Shown here in pieces: positions 34,613-45,555 of a stretch of 64,000 nucleotides of DNA. The stretch comes from Cycas panzhihuaensis (taxonomy: Eukaryota; Cycadophyta): contig CM041465.1 in NCBI GenBank assembly GCA_023213395.1, positions 81,537,741-81,601,740 on the forward strand. The letters run 5' to 3'. The position numbers were made by a program, and so were the translations under genes. Positions within the stretch are counted from its first letter, which is position 1. Each line of letters begins with the position of its first letter. The notes below the pieces were generated by a model. It searched no databases, had not been told where the DNA came from, and was given only the letters and a program-made list of their open reading frames with translations.

Positions 34613-35464
34613 TGATCCAAATTTGAATGGAAAAGTAAAGACTTAATCCAATCGAAACAAATCCAGAACAAATTTACAATAATATTACATTAATTTGAAG
34701 ATATTTAAAATTTCTCTTATAAAATTCCTTATGTTTGTGCTCTATTAAGTATGCAAAGGATTGCTACAGCAAGTTGGGAGAGATAAAATAACTATTGGGT
34801 ACTTTTTAGACTGCTACATACTCTTTGGAACCACTGCCAACAAAGTATGCATGGAGTTTTGGTTGTTGATAACCAAAAGAAATCCATTTCTTGGAGAAGA
34901 ATTCTACTGGTATCTCTTCCTTGACCGTCATGCGACTATTTTTTTCTTCCCTCGGGTGCAACTACGCCTTCTTGGGCTCCTTCACTACCCCCACAAACAT
35001 ATTTGGGCATTGTTCTGTTGCTCCTTCCGCCTATTTGTACTTTCATTTCTTCTTTCTCTCCTATGCAGATTTTCCATCTTAGAGATGTTCTTTCTTTTCA
35101 AAAAGTAATTTTGGATCAGCTTTCCTCAAATCTTGCTCCTCTTATTGCGTTTATGGCTGCTGGGCATCCTTCCATGTCTTCCATGAAGAAAACTCGTTGT
35201 TTTAAAACCCTACGGTGCGTAGTTTCTTCCTCAATAATTTTTCCATTTTTTAGTTCTTCAATGAATTCATAAACGGTTAAAAAAAACCCACCTAAATCCA
35301 TTTAATCAAGGGGCTTTCTCTTTTATTGCATAGAGGACACGTGTAAAAATGTCCTCCTAAAATTTTGTGCAAAACGGACTCCGTTTCCCCCATAAAAAAC
35401 ATTGTTGTTTTTACATTTTTACCGTTTTCCATTTTCTGCGATCAAGACTTGTTGCACTTGCGTC
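34613..35464 (-). repeat. Outer part of the chromovirus 3' LTR (copy 2), split by an insertion
   Basis: This duplicates 17459-18308. It is cut inside the 21-bp minisatellite after ttgcacttg-cgtc. The original array reads ttgcacttgcagtc, so cgtc (35461-35464) is the left target-site copy with one base missing. Confidence 0.75.
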
Positions 35465-37989
35465 TGCTTTCGACTATCGGAATGGACTTCATGACACATC
35501 GACGTGTTTGTGCGGTGTATATGCCTTTACTTTGCTTACTTATGATCGCTAATTGGGAATGGTTTGATTGACATGTGCCTGTCCATATGCACCTGTTTGA
35601 TTGCTTGTTCATTGTGCATGTGCCTAACGGCACCTTTTAGCCTATGACGACTCACGGGCATTCATCGAATCACGACACCCCGTATGGCGTACAACCACCC
35701 ACGACGTCTCCATGGTCTTCGGATTCTTTTGCCACTGTTTATGCGTGTTACTGCGGCCGCTTATGTTGCAAACCCTTTCTAAGCCCGGTTTAACCCTTAG
35801 TTAGGTCTTTTTGCACTGCTTGAGCACATGCCCATGACTTAAAACCGCTTGACTAATGTATTTTGAGTTTAATTTATGATTTTACCTTAAAACCCGATTT
35901 CTTACTTTAATTTTCTGCTTTTTGGGTTTCGTCTGCATCACAGGTAAATTAAGCAAGATCTGCGGAGTTTCGGCGGTACCGGCATCATGATAAACTTAGC
36001 TGCACCGCTTAAGTTTATCGTGACGATCGCTTAAAATTTAAAAAGAGAAACCACGCGATGCTGGCCGCGATTTTTCATGAATCTGGCGTGGCTTCTAACA
36101 GTTGGGCGCGAGGGCCCCCAACGTTCACTGCTTCACTCGAGACATAAAAACCATTTTTCATTCATTGGCATCATTATTCACCTCACTTTTCAACTTTCCT
36201 AGAGCATTTTCTTCACAAAGAGACAAAGAACAAAAACGATTGAGAAGAGACATCCTCCTACACCGTGGATCGAGGTACAAAGGGTCGCTATTGTCGGAGT
36301 TGCAGTGGCCATCACGCCCCTCTCACGAGTCTGCTCTAAGCACTCTTCCTCTTCATACATTCTCAAGGCTTTCAAGAGGATTTTTCACCAAGAAAGACCA
36401 TCGCAAGGAGCCATTTCCAAGCTTTTGACTTGCATGAGGTTCCACTACCTTATTCTCTTGCAAGGGACATGCAACAACACCTCATAGGCATTGGTTGGAC
36501 CGCCGCACCAAGCTTCCAAGGCCCTACATGCTCTCATTTCTCATCATTGAGGTATTTGGTGTCCCTTGTTAAGTGCTTTTTTTGCTTATTTCTTCATTGC
36601 TTACTTGCAAATCTTTTCCTCTCTTTGTGCATGTATTTCCTTGAGTTTCCTTGATCATTTGATGCAACAACCGTAGCGGTTGTGGCCCATTGAGTGTTGC
36701 CCTAGGCTAGGCCTAGTTTCTCACTTGCCCCCTAAACCCATCCTTTTCCTCCAACCCTTCTTTCGCCATTTCTTGGGCAAGCTAGGCATAAAGGGTTACA
36801 CGAGGGTTAGAGGGAGATAGGCGGGTTCCGCCCCCAGCCGCCCTACTCCCCAAGGGTTCCGTCCCTTATCCTCTCCCTTTATCTCCCGCTTTTGTTTAGG
36901 AAACGGGCTAGAGAAGCTTTGGAGAGTCGGTTTGGATACCCGTCTTGGTATAGGTTATCCGTTGTTTCACGACCCGTCCTGTTACTTGCTATAATTGCTT
37001 CACTTATATTCTGTGGTGACCTCTAGTGAGTGAGTTAGCTATCCCGAGGCTACACTCCCCCGCTTTAGTGCGTTGGTGGTGTATGTCGATTGCATATGTG
37101 TCGTGTGACTTCGTTTCCTTTCATTGCATGTTAGTGCCTAACCGTATCTTCCTAGCTTAGTTTATTTTACTTGCGGCACATATATACATACCTTTTGTAT
37201 CTCGTAGCCTCTCTCTCGAGAGGAAGGTATTCTCGCTTATTTGCTTGCAGGAGCGTTGAACAAAGCGCATAGGGTCGACCCGATGCCGGTCGACGCTTGT
37301 ATGGTACGTTCTCCCTTTTGTTAGTGTCGCATTGAGCTTTATTATTTTATCGTTTCGGTTTAGTTAGTGTTTATTTGCTTTCGGGAGGTAAGTGATCCCC
37401 ATCACCGCTTGCAACCGACGTCTGATACGAGGAGGACGACGGGAGGAAGCGCAACTGCGTGACGGACACTGCGTCTCGGCCCAACCACGGATCCGTGTAT
37501 TCTCCGCTCACCTTCCATACCCTTTTTTCGTGCTTCACGCTTTCTTTACACTTGCTTTAGTAGTTAAAGAACATAAGAAAAAGGGGAAGAAATAACTATT
37601 TAGTTTGTACTTGCTTTTACTCTGCATTTACTTTACTTGTACATTTCTTTGCTATACCTGCGTATTATGGTATTTGAGATCCCGTGATCGATCCCTCCTT
37701 AGCCGCTCTTGCATATATCTTACCCGTGACACGTTTGGTTGGTTGCCCCCTTCGCCGCTTTCTCATTGCCTTGAGAAGTAGCGGCCAGTTCCTTTTCCCT
37801 TCCGGCCATCCCAAGGGTAGGAGGGTCTCGCCTGCACGCTACACAGGAAGCAACCAGCACCTTGCGCCGTGCCGCGCTCCCGCAAGACGGACGTCCGCGA
37901 GGTATGGTCCTCGTTCTTTAGCCTATTAGCCCTGTGGGTTTGTGTCCTTCCCGCCAGGCGTTGGGTCATTGCCCGTGGAGAGCGTTTCA
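35465..37989 (+). repeat. 5' LTR of the gag-protease element
   Basis: It starts TGCTTTCGACTATCGG, ends gagcgtttca and is collinear with 42714-45230 over its full length. Long identical runs, for example around 35855-35930, alternate with clusters of 1-4-bp indels at C/G-rich spots. The terminal palindrome region (35989-36019) is present but noisier than in the 3' LTR. A short inverted repeat ACAACCG-tag-CGGTTGT is at 36667-36683. Frames up to 127 codons inside are not genes. Confidence 0.85.
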
Positions 37990-38007
37990 CGGCGACCATC
38001 TTGGGAC
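37990..38007 (+). other. Primer-binding site of the gag-protease element
   Basis: The motif cggcgaccatcttgggac lies directly after the LTR. It resembles the tggcgac...gggac class used by Ogre/Tat elements; the tRNA was not determined. Confidence 0.5.
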
Positions 38008-38249
38008 CGCCAAGAAGGGAGCTAGATCCGCTTCCCCTTCGTGTTGGTGCTCTTGCCTTTAGGTAGGCTCGCATTTTGCGTTTTGAGTTGGGCAACCCCA
38101 GCGGGTTTGCGGCTTTCCTTCCTTTTCCTTTTCGCTTTTCTAACAACGCCGCGGAGGCGTTGCATGCGACGTTTCGCTGGCCGCGGGTTTGCCGCCGTTG
38201 TTAGAAGACCAATCGTCGCGTTTCATTCCATCGTCGAGCCCCGCTTCGA

Positions 38250-40330
38250 ATGGAAGGATACCCGTCCGATTGGGCCTACCATGCCATGACTTCGAACTCA
38301 TGAGTTCCTTCGTCTGCTCCGAATCCACCCGTGAGGGCGAGGATTCCATCTATTACCACGATGACCATTTCCACCAGAAGATTTTGAGCCTTCCACTCAT
38401 GCGTGGAAGACCCGGCTACTCGTGAGACCCGCCACCCCACTGGCGAGCCTTACGAGGAGCGCCCTGAGGGGTCCCCTACCTTCGAAGTCCCTTCGACCTC
38501 GTATGGCTATGAGGATACCCCTCCCGCCGACGCGGTCGAGGCGCCTGGCGAGTACTTTCGAGCGGCCGCCAACCGCCTCCTAGATGGTTAACGGAGATGC
38601 TACGCAACGTGGCGTCTTCCTCATCCATGCCCACGTCATCTACGACGGTTGATCGTCCGCCACAGACACACGTCCCATGCCGTGTCTACCCGGCTCTAAG
38701 GCGAGTGTTGCTTGGTTCCTAGTCGTGGTCCCACTTCCTCGGGGCTGCGCAATGCATCTTTCCCTCAACTCGGGGTTAGTATGCCTTGCTCAAACCAAGC
38801 GACGTGCCACCGCCGAACGTGGCGCCGCGTTTCCTAGTAGGCCTCGAGGCTCGCTAGCGCCGGGCCTTGACCATGTAGGACCCACTCTCACGTATGTCCG
38901 AACCGGTTGGTGGTCCTTCTCTTTACGTGCCCCTGGCTACGTCACAACCTTGGGGGTGGCAAGGGAAACCACCTCCCCTGCCTATGGAGTGGACCCGTTG
39001 CACCCATATGGGGTCGCGCCACCTACGGTGGCCCATATGGGCAAACCCGTCCCTCACCCCTGCTTCCGACGACTGGCGACTCCTGCCCGGCGACAAGGGA
39101 GCGCGCCCTTTCCAACATCTACCCGCAGACCCCCTTCCCACAAGGGGTGTTTCTCAAGGAGGGATGGGACCGACACCCCATCCGCTTCCTTTGCCGGGTT
39201 GTCGATCCCTTAGCCTGAGCAAGGACACGTCCTTTCGTGGACTATAGGTCGACGCCTCGTCTGCTGAGGCGTTGAGGACTAACTTGCCGCCTCACCCTCC
39301 TCAAGTCCCCAAATTTGATGGGACTTCGTCATAGACCCAACCGAGCATGTGCGCAGACTTTTCCATGGCGTGCATTGACTATTGGGCCCACGACCACATC
39401 TTGATGAAGCTCTTCCGCGATCCTTGCAGGCGACGCCTCAAGTGGTTCTACCGCCTTCCGCCCATTCGATCTCCTCATTCCGCTAGCCTAGTGGACGAGT
39501 TCGTCAACTATTTTGACGTAGCGCCCATTCGAGGCGGAATGAAGGCGCTTTGTCGCTCAAACAAGGTCACGATGAGATGAACCGTGACTTTGTGCGACGC
39601 CACGACCTCCTTCACTCCACCAAGGCCACATTGCACGAGGAGTTGAAGAGGATCTCTTTGTCAACGCACTTCGTCCGGGAGGTGCACGTGGAAGTCCTCA
39701 AGATGGGGCAACCACATGTGACTCGCCATCTCGAGGTGTTTAGCTTTGGAGGCTATTGAGATCCGGCGGACTCAAGAAACCTCCTAGGCCCTCGCAGCGT
39801 CGCGAGGCGCCTCCTCCAACAAGGAGACCACACCTTGCAGCCCGGCTAGTCCGCCTCTCATCCGACCGAGAGGACCCTAGACCCCTCACCTCCGCTTATT
39901 CGCTCATTTGAGCGAGCGATGAAGGAGCTAAAACTCCAACCTCCTTCATCGCCTACCTCCCATAGACTGCTCACAGACTTCCGTGCGATGCCCCCAAAGG
40001 GGCAACACCCGATCTTCTCAAGCAAGGAGGATCGATCCTCCCTTGAGAAGAGGTGGTGTTCCATCCACGGAGTGTTTCCATGACGATGCGCGTTGCCGGG
40101 CACAAGACCCACGCGACTCGTCCCCGCGAGCAGCATCGAGACCTAACCTCGATCACTGTTCATAGAGACCCGTTCCCCAAACATGGGGAACGTGGTCGAT
40201 GTTCAACAAAGATACGCCGACCGGGATAGATCTCCGATCCTCGCCTCGCATGGTAGAGGGAAGGGTGCGAAGGTCACCTTCACCTTGGCTCCCCGACCGC
40301 CGTGCTCCATCACCTTCGCGGTCCCGCTAT
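38250..40330 (+). pseudogene. gag of the gag-protease element, frameshifted
   Basis: The ATG at 38250 opens MEGYPSDWAYHA, which aligns with the gag start of the minus-strand element at 58513. Recognisable parts are GEPYEERPEGS and FEVPSTSYGYEDTPPADAVEA (38450-38550), a Pro/Gly-rich segment near 38930-39050, the capsid domain near 39315-39620 (FDGT, then MACIDYWAHDHILMKLF) and a knuckle region WCSIH near 40050. The frame shifts about every 100-200 bp, often at C/G-rich points. A young element with intact LTRs would more likely have an intact gag, so consensus error is a serious alternative to decay. Confidence 0.75.
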
Positions 40331-40383
40331 AAGGGAAAGAAGATTGTCCAATTGCTTGAGACCACTCGGTTATATGCCTTAAC

Positions 40384-41170
40384 TTGGGTCCCAAGTACGC
40401 TAAAGAGGCAGGTGCCTCTTCATCCACATCTCACCTTGATCCTCCTCAGGGCGTTCCTCCCGAGATTCCTGCCTCCCAAGACTATTCCGTCGCCTTGGCC
40501 GATTCGACTTTAGAAGGGCGCCACCCAACCCACGGGAAGGGTAAGCCCTTTCTATCGTTGACGAGCTCTACACCGTCGGCTGGAATGTCCTTGATGGACG
40601 TCTTGAGAAGCTGCCCTGTGCAGCGTGCTCTTCTTCTTGAAGCTCTTGGTCAACAAGACGCTTCCATCCATGCGATAGGTGCCACCTCCCATGGACCACC
40701 TGTCATCTCATTTGATCCTAGAGATCTCCCATCTCCCAGCAAGCGGGAGAAGCTTTTGCATTACCCGTTCGTCATTACCATTGACACTCTGATTGTATCG
40801 TAAAGAGGACCATTGTAGATAATGGCTCCTCGGTTAATGCTATGCTCAGGCGTATGCTCAAGGAGCCAGGCATAGTAGCTCTTGAGTCTGTCCTTGAAAT
40901 GCCAAGGGTATGATGGGGCCGAGAAGTCCTCCGGGGCGCCTCCCTATCCCTCACCTTAGGAGGAAAACCGTTTCGCCGAAGTTCTTTGTACTCGATGTCG
41001 ATGTAGAGTACAACCTCTTGTTGGGCCGAGCCATGGCTCGACCAGGATGGGGGCGATCGCTCCACTCGGTGGGGCAACTTAAATTTGTCCATGAAGGACA
41101 AGTTAAAGTTGTCGCCGTGAGCCAATGCTTAGTCTCACACCTCTCATCCACTGCCAGTTTTCGATGATGA
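40384..41170 (+). pseudogene. Aspartic protease of the gag-protease element, frameshifted
   Basis: An open stretch of 139 codons (40384-40803) contains SLMDVLRSCP and HYPFVITIDT. It is followed, one frame shift later, by TIVDNGSSVNAM (near 40810-40845), with the DNGS active site intact. VLDVDVEYNLLLGRAMAR (near 40987-41040) is the C-terminal strand. The active-site glycine is retained here although it is lost in the left element. Confidence 0.75.
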
Positions 41171-41780
41171 AGATAGCGATCCTGAGGAGGTTACCCCTTC
41201 CGTGGGACCTTTGTTTCAGGAGACCGACCTTCATCAGTCGAGCCCTATGCCATGTCATGAGCCAAACCTAGTTAGGTTTGCCCCTATTGGCGTAGGTGGT
41301 TACGGTTACTTAGCCGCCATGAGCGATTTTGATTCGGATGGCGAGGGCTATGGGCCCTCTCCTCGACGTGTCACCCTGGTTTCACGAGCACCTAGGGGAA
41401 TATCTCAATCGGATATTCCCGCTCTTCCTCATTCTACATTGGCTCCCGAGCCGCTGGTCTTAAACCAGCCATCTATTTTACCTCCTCGACCTCCCCGAGC
41501 GGTTTCACGTAGGCGCCCACGTCGACGAGCCACCCATAGAGGCACTTCTTCTTCACGTTCTAGATCCTTACCCTGACTAGAGCCACTCCTACTCGGATGC
41601 AACCTTGCCACGCGGTCCCGTGTGCCAAGTCTTGCACTCATCCGTTCCGACCATAGCAAGTTTTTGGTAGACCTAGCGATCTTGGACCTGCTCTTCGTCA
41701 CCTATCTCCTACCCTGCGTGTGACTACCCCTACCTTTATGGGGTCTAGGCACACCTCTTCCTCTCCTCGTGCTTCGAAAC
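41171..41780 (+). other. Post-protease linker and the point where pol is missing
   Basis: The 124-codon frame 41202-41576 contains GVGGYGYLAAMSDFDSDGEG, equal to the linker that precedes RT in the left element (MGSYGYLIVLSDDESNGED, near 8729). About 200 bp later the sequence is already in the 3' tail (gagcctaaactac at 41781). In the autonomous copies about 3 kb of RT-RNase H-integrase separates these two points. The scar therefore lies between about 41577 and 41780. Confidence 0.65.
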
Positions 41781-41948
41781 GAGCCTAAACTACCATTTTA
41801 AATTGTTCCCATTCCTCCCAACCACGGGTGGAATGGCAATTCAAGATGGGCCCGTGTTCAAACGAGCCTAAACTACCTTTGTAAATTGTCCCCATTCCTC
41901 CTAACTGCGGGTTGAATGGCAATTTAAGGTGGATTTTTCTTCGCCGCT
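41781..41948 (+). repeat. Tandemly doubled conserved 3' stem-loop (2 x 84 bp)
   Basis: gagcctaaactacc starts at 41781 and again at 41865. The second unit folds with ACCTT/AAGGT at the base, TAAATTG (41882-41888) with CAATTTA (41920-41926) and CCATTC (41892-41897) with GAATGG (41914-41919). The first unit pairs similarly (AAATTG, CATTC). The autonomous copies in the window have one unit. Confidence 0.75.
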
Positions 41949-42713
41949 TCCGGTTCCTCATGGAACCCGCGTTCAAGTGAGCTCTTGGGAACCTCTGTCT
42001 TCCTATTTTGGGCATTCCCCAAATTAGGACGACGTGGAGTATCGTTACTCCCCCTTTCCATGCTTGTCGTTTCCTTTGCACATTCCGCTATGCTCCTCGT
42101 AGACATGTATGTCGCCCATCCCTCTAACCTCACACCTCTCGATCGCCTCTACTTACGGTGGATGTGTGTGCTCCTGTTAGACATATGGCCATACATGGAA
42201 GGAAACACTGCATACTTTCAATAAGATATCTACAACAAAAATCGATATCTACACATTTGCATTTCTAAAACAAACAAATATTTACAGCATATTTACGTTT
42301 ACAACATACAAAATATTCATTTACAAAATAAATCATGCATGCTACCTCTACCATACATGGCACACCATTTCATGTGGAGGCTTGCACCGGCCACCGTGCC
42401 AGTCTCTAGTTGCGGGTTAGTTAGATGCTTGCCCCTGCTTCCGGATGCCTGCTACTTCATATTGCACCTTAGTACCGGGGCATCCCGTCCTTCTTGCTTA
42501 CTTCAGCTCGCCGATGTTTAGACGACGCAGCAGGCCCCTCACGTTGTCCTCGTCTCGCCGCCCTTGTCCACGCAGCGTTCGCCACGACACTTGCCCGCAC
42601 CCTTGGACCACGTCGCTTCTTTATTGTTTATATATATATGCATGTGCTACTCATGTTTCTTGGTTGATGATTCGCCATCACATTACGCCTCAAGCGGAGG
42701 CTCACGCCAGTGA
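41949..42713 (+). other. 3' tail of the gag-protease element
   Basis: 41960-42230 aligns with the minus-strand element's tail (reverse complement of 24660-24840). The rest, 42240-42713, occupies the place of the antisense PMD-like gene; I see no readable PMD frame there. A tatatatatat run is near 42638-42648 and a purine-rich caagcggagg (42691-42700) may be the remains of the polypurine tract. Confidence 0.5.
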
Positions 42714-45230
42714 TGTTTCCGGCTATCGAATGGACTTGCGACACATCGACACTGTGTTTGTGCGGTATATGCCTTTACTTTGCTTACTTATGATCGTTGC
42801 GATGGTGGGAATGGTTTGATTGACATGTGCTGTCCATATGCACTGTTTGATTGCTTGTTCATTGTGCATGCCTAAGCACCTTTTAGCCTATGACGACTCA
42901 CGGTGGGCATTCATCGTGAATCGACACCGTATGGCGTACAACCACCCACGACGTCTCCATGGTCTTCGGGATTCTTTTGCCACTGTTTATGCGTGTTACA
43001 AGGCCGCTTATGTTGCAAACCCTTTCTAAGCTGGTTTAACCCTTAGTTAGGTCTTTTTGCACCGTTTGAGCACATGCCCATGACTTAAAGCGCTCTTGAC
43101 TAATGTATTTTGAGTTTAATTTATGATTTTACCTTAAAACCCGATTTCTTACTTTAATTTTCTGCTTTTTGGGTTTCCGTCTGCATCACAGAAATTAAGA
43201 TCATGGAGTTTCCTAAGCGGACCGGTCGTCATGATAAACTTAGCTGCATCGCTAAGTTTATCGCAGACGATCGCTTAAAATTTAAAAGAGAAACCACGCG
43301 ACGTGGCCGCGATTTTTCATGGTCTGCGTGGCTCTAATCAGTTGGGCGCCTGAGGGCCCCCAACGTTCACTTGCTTCACTCGAGACATAAAACCATTTTT
43401 TCATTCATTGGCATCATTATTCACCTCACTTTTCAACTTTCCTAGAGCATTTTCTTCACAAAGAGACAAAGAACAAAACAAAGGAGAAGAGACATCCTCC
43501 TATACCGTGGATCGAGGTACAAAGGGTCGCTATTGCCGGAGTTGCGGGCCATTCACGCCTCACAGACTCTGATTCTAAGCACTCTTCCTCTTCATACATT
43601 CTCAAGGCTTTCAAGAGGATTTTTCACCAAGAAAGACCATCGCAAGGAGCCATTTCCAAGCTTTTGACTTGCATGAGGTTCCACTACCTTATTCTCTTGC
43701 AAGGGACATGCAACAACACCTCATAGGCATTGGTTGGACCGCACCAAGCTTCCAAGGACCTACATGCTCTCATTTCTCATCATTGGAGGTATTTGGTGTC
43801 CCTTGTTAAGTGCTTTTTTTTGCTTATTTCTTCATTGCTTACTTGCAAATCTTTTTCTCTTTGTGCATGTATTTCCTTGAGTTTCCCTTGATCATTTGAT
43901 GCAAATAATAGTAGCGGTTGTGGCCCATTGAGTGTTGCCCTAGGCTAGGCCTAGTTTCTCACTTGCCCCTAAACCCATCCTTTTCCTCCAACCCTTCTCT
44001 TCGCCATTTCTTGGGCAAGCCGCATAAAGGGTTACACGAGGGTTAGAGGGAGATAGGCGGGTTCCGTCCCCGTCAGCCCTACTCCCCAAGGGTTCCGCCC
44101 TTATCCTCTCCCCTTTATCTCCGCTTTTGTATAGGAAACGGGGCTAGAGAAGCTTTGGAGAGTCAGTTTGAATACCCGTCTTAGTATAGGCTATCCGCTG
44201 CTACGACCCGGCCCCTGTTACATGCTAGCATCGCTTCCCTTATATCTGTGGAGACCTCTCGTGGGTGAGTTAGCCATCCCGAGGCTACACTCGATCCGCT
44301 TTAGTGCGTTGGTGGTGTATGTCGATTGCATATGTGTCGTGTGACTTCGTTTCCTTACATGGTATGTTAGTGCCTATCCGTATCTTTCTAGCGTAGTTTA
44401 TCGTACTTGCGGCACATATATACATACCTTTTGTATCTCGTAGCCTCTCTCTCGAGAGGAAGGTATTCGCTTATTTGCTTGCGGAGCGTTCGAACAAAGG
44501 GGCATAGGTTCGACTCCGAGTCGGCCTACGCTTGGTAGGTACGTGCTCCCTTTTGACTGTTTCGCTTTGAGTTTTATTATTTTATCGTTTCAGTTTAGTT
44601 AGTGTTTATTTGCTTTCGGGAGGTAAGTGATCCCCATCACCGCTTACAACCGACGTCGTGATACGAGGAGGACGACGAGAGGAAGCGCAACCGTGGACGG
44701 ACACCTGCGTCTCAGCCCAACCGCCGGATCCAGGTATTCTCCGCTCACCTTCCATACCCTTTTTTCGTGCTCTTACGTTTCTTTACACTTGCTTTAGTAG
44801 TTAAAGAACATAAGAAAAAGGGGAAGAAATAACTATTTAGTTTGTACTTGCTTTTTACTCTGCATTTACTTTACTTGTACATTTCTTTGCTATACCCTCA
44901 CAGATTATGGTATTTGAGATCTGTGATCGATCCCTCCTTAGCAGCTCTTGCATATATTTTACGTGACACGTTTGGTTGGTTGCCCCTTCGCCGCTTTCTC
45001 ATTGCCTTGAGAAGTAGCGGCGTGCAATTCCTTTTCCCTTCCGGCCATCAGAAGGGTAGGAGGGTCTCGCCTTACCGGCCACTGGAAGTAACCGGGCACC
45101 TTGCGATCCGTGCAGCTCGGCCAAGACGGACGTCCCGCGAGGTATGATCCTCGTTCTTTAGCCTATTAGCCCTGTGGTTTTGTGTCCTTCCCGCTAGGCG
45201 TTGGATCATTGCCCCGTGGAGAGCGTTTCA
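42714..45230 (+). repeat. 3' LTR of the gag-protease element
   Basis: It starts TGTTTCCGGCTATCG, ends gagcgtttca and is followed by the target duplicate cagtc. It pairs with the 5' LTR at 35465-37989. Frames of 60-124 codons inside, including 44842-45147, are not genes. Confidence 0.85.
43233..43262. other. LTR palindrome with 12-bp arms and a 6-nt centre
   Basis: GATAAACTTAGC and GCTAAGTTTATC are perfect complements around tgcatc. Geometry and location match the palindromes at 2602-2629 and 60974-61001. Confidence 0.7.
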
Positions 45231-45235
45231 CAGTC
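45231..45235. other. Target-site duplicate of the gag-protease element (right side)
   Basis: CAGTC follows the terminal CA of the 3' LTR. The empty site in copy 1 reads ttgcacttg-cagtc-cgcattgg, which proves the insertion point. Confidence 0.8.
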
Positions 45236-45555
45236 CGCATTGGTTGCACTTGTAGTTGTGCTTGCAGTTGCACCTGTAAACTACGTGGTTGCACTTGTAG
45301 ACCACTTGATTGCACTTATAGTCCACTTGGTTGCACTTGTAGACCACCCTTTTGCACTTAGTTGTACTTGGTTATACTTTTTTTTGCTTTTTTTAAGCAT
45401 CTTAATGGCATTTTTCTATTAAATGAAGGTTACAAACATGAAAAACAAGGCATTTTAAGAGTATTATGAAATTAAAGATCTAAAATAGATCAGAACTGCC
45501 CTTTTTTAAGAGTTCATGGCCTCATGAACTTTATAGTTGTAGATGAGGGAATTTG

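Larger units (their letters stand above)
35465..45230 (+). mobile_element. Full-length, young, non-autonomous Tat-type element encoding only gag and protease
   Basis: The 9.77-kb element has LTRs of 2525 and 2517 bp, a primer-site motif, gag, protease and a 3' tail, but no trace of RT, RNase H or integrase. The target CAGTC is duplicated (35461-35464 with one base lost, 45231-45235) and the uninterrupted target exists at 18309-18313. The interior is CpG-rich compared with the old copies. Gag and protease are homologous to the minus-strand Tat element in the same window, a candidate relative that could have supplied polymerase. All frames are broken by small indels, which may be errors. Confidence 0.85.

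Noticed and set aside
35465-37989. Solo LTRs or two separate insertions as explanation for the two 2.5-kb repeats
   Set aside because: Target duplicate, primer-site motif after the first and gag-protease between them in the same orientation fit one element.
38677-39213. 178-codon frame in the gag-protease element
   Set aside because: It mixes shifted frames of gag; the conserved gag words switch frame within this interval.
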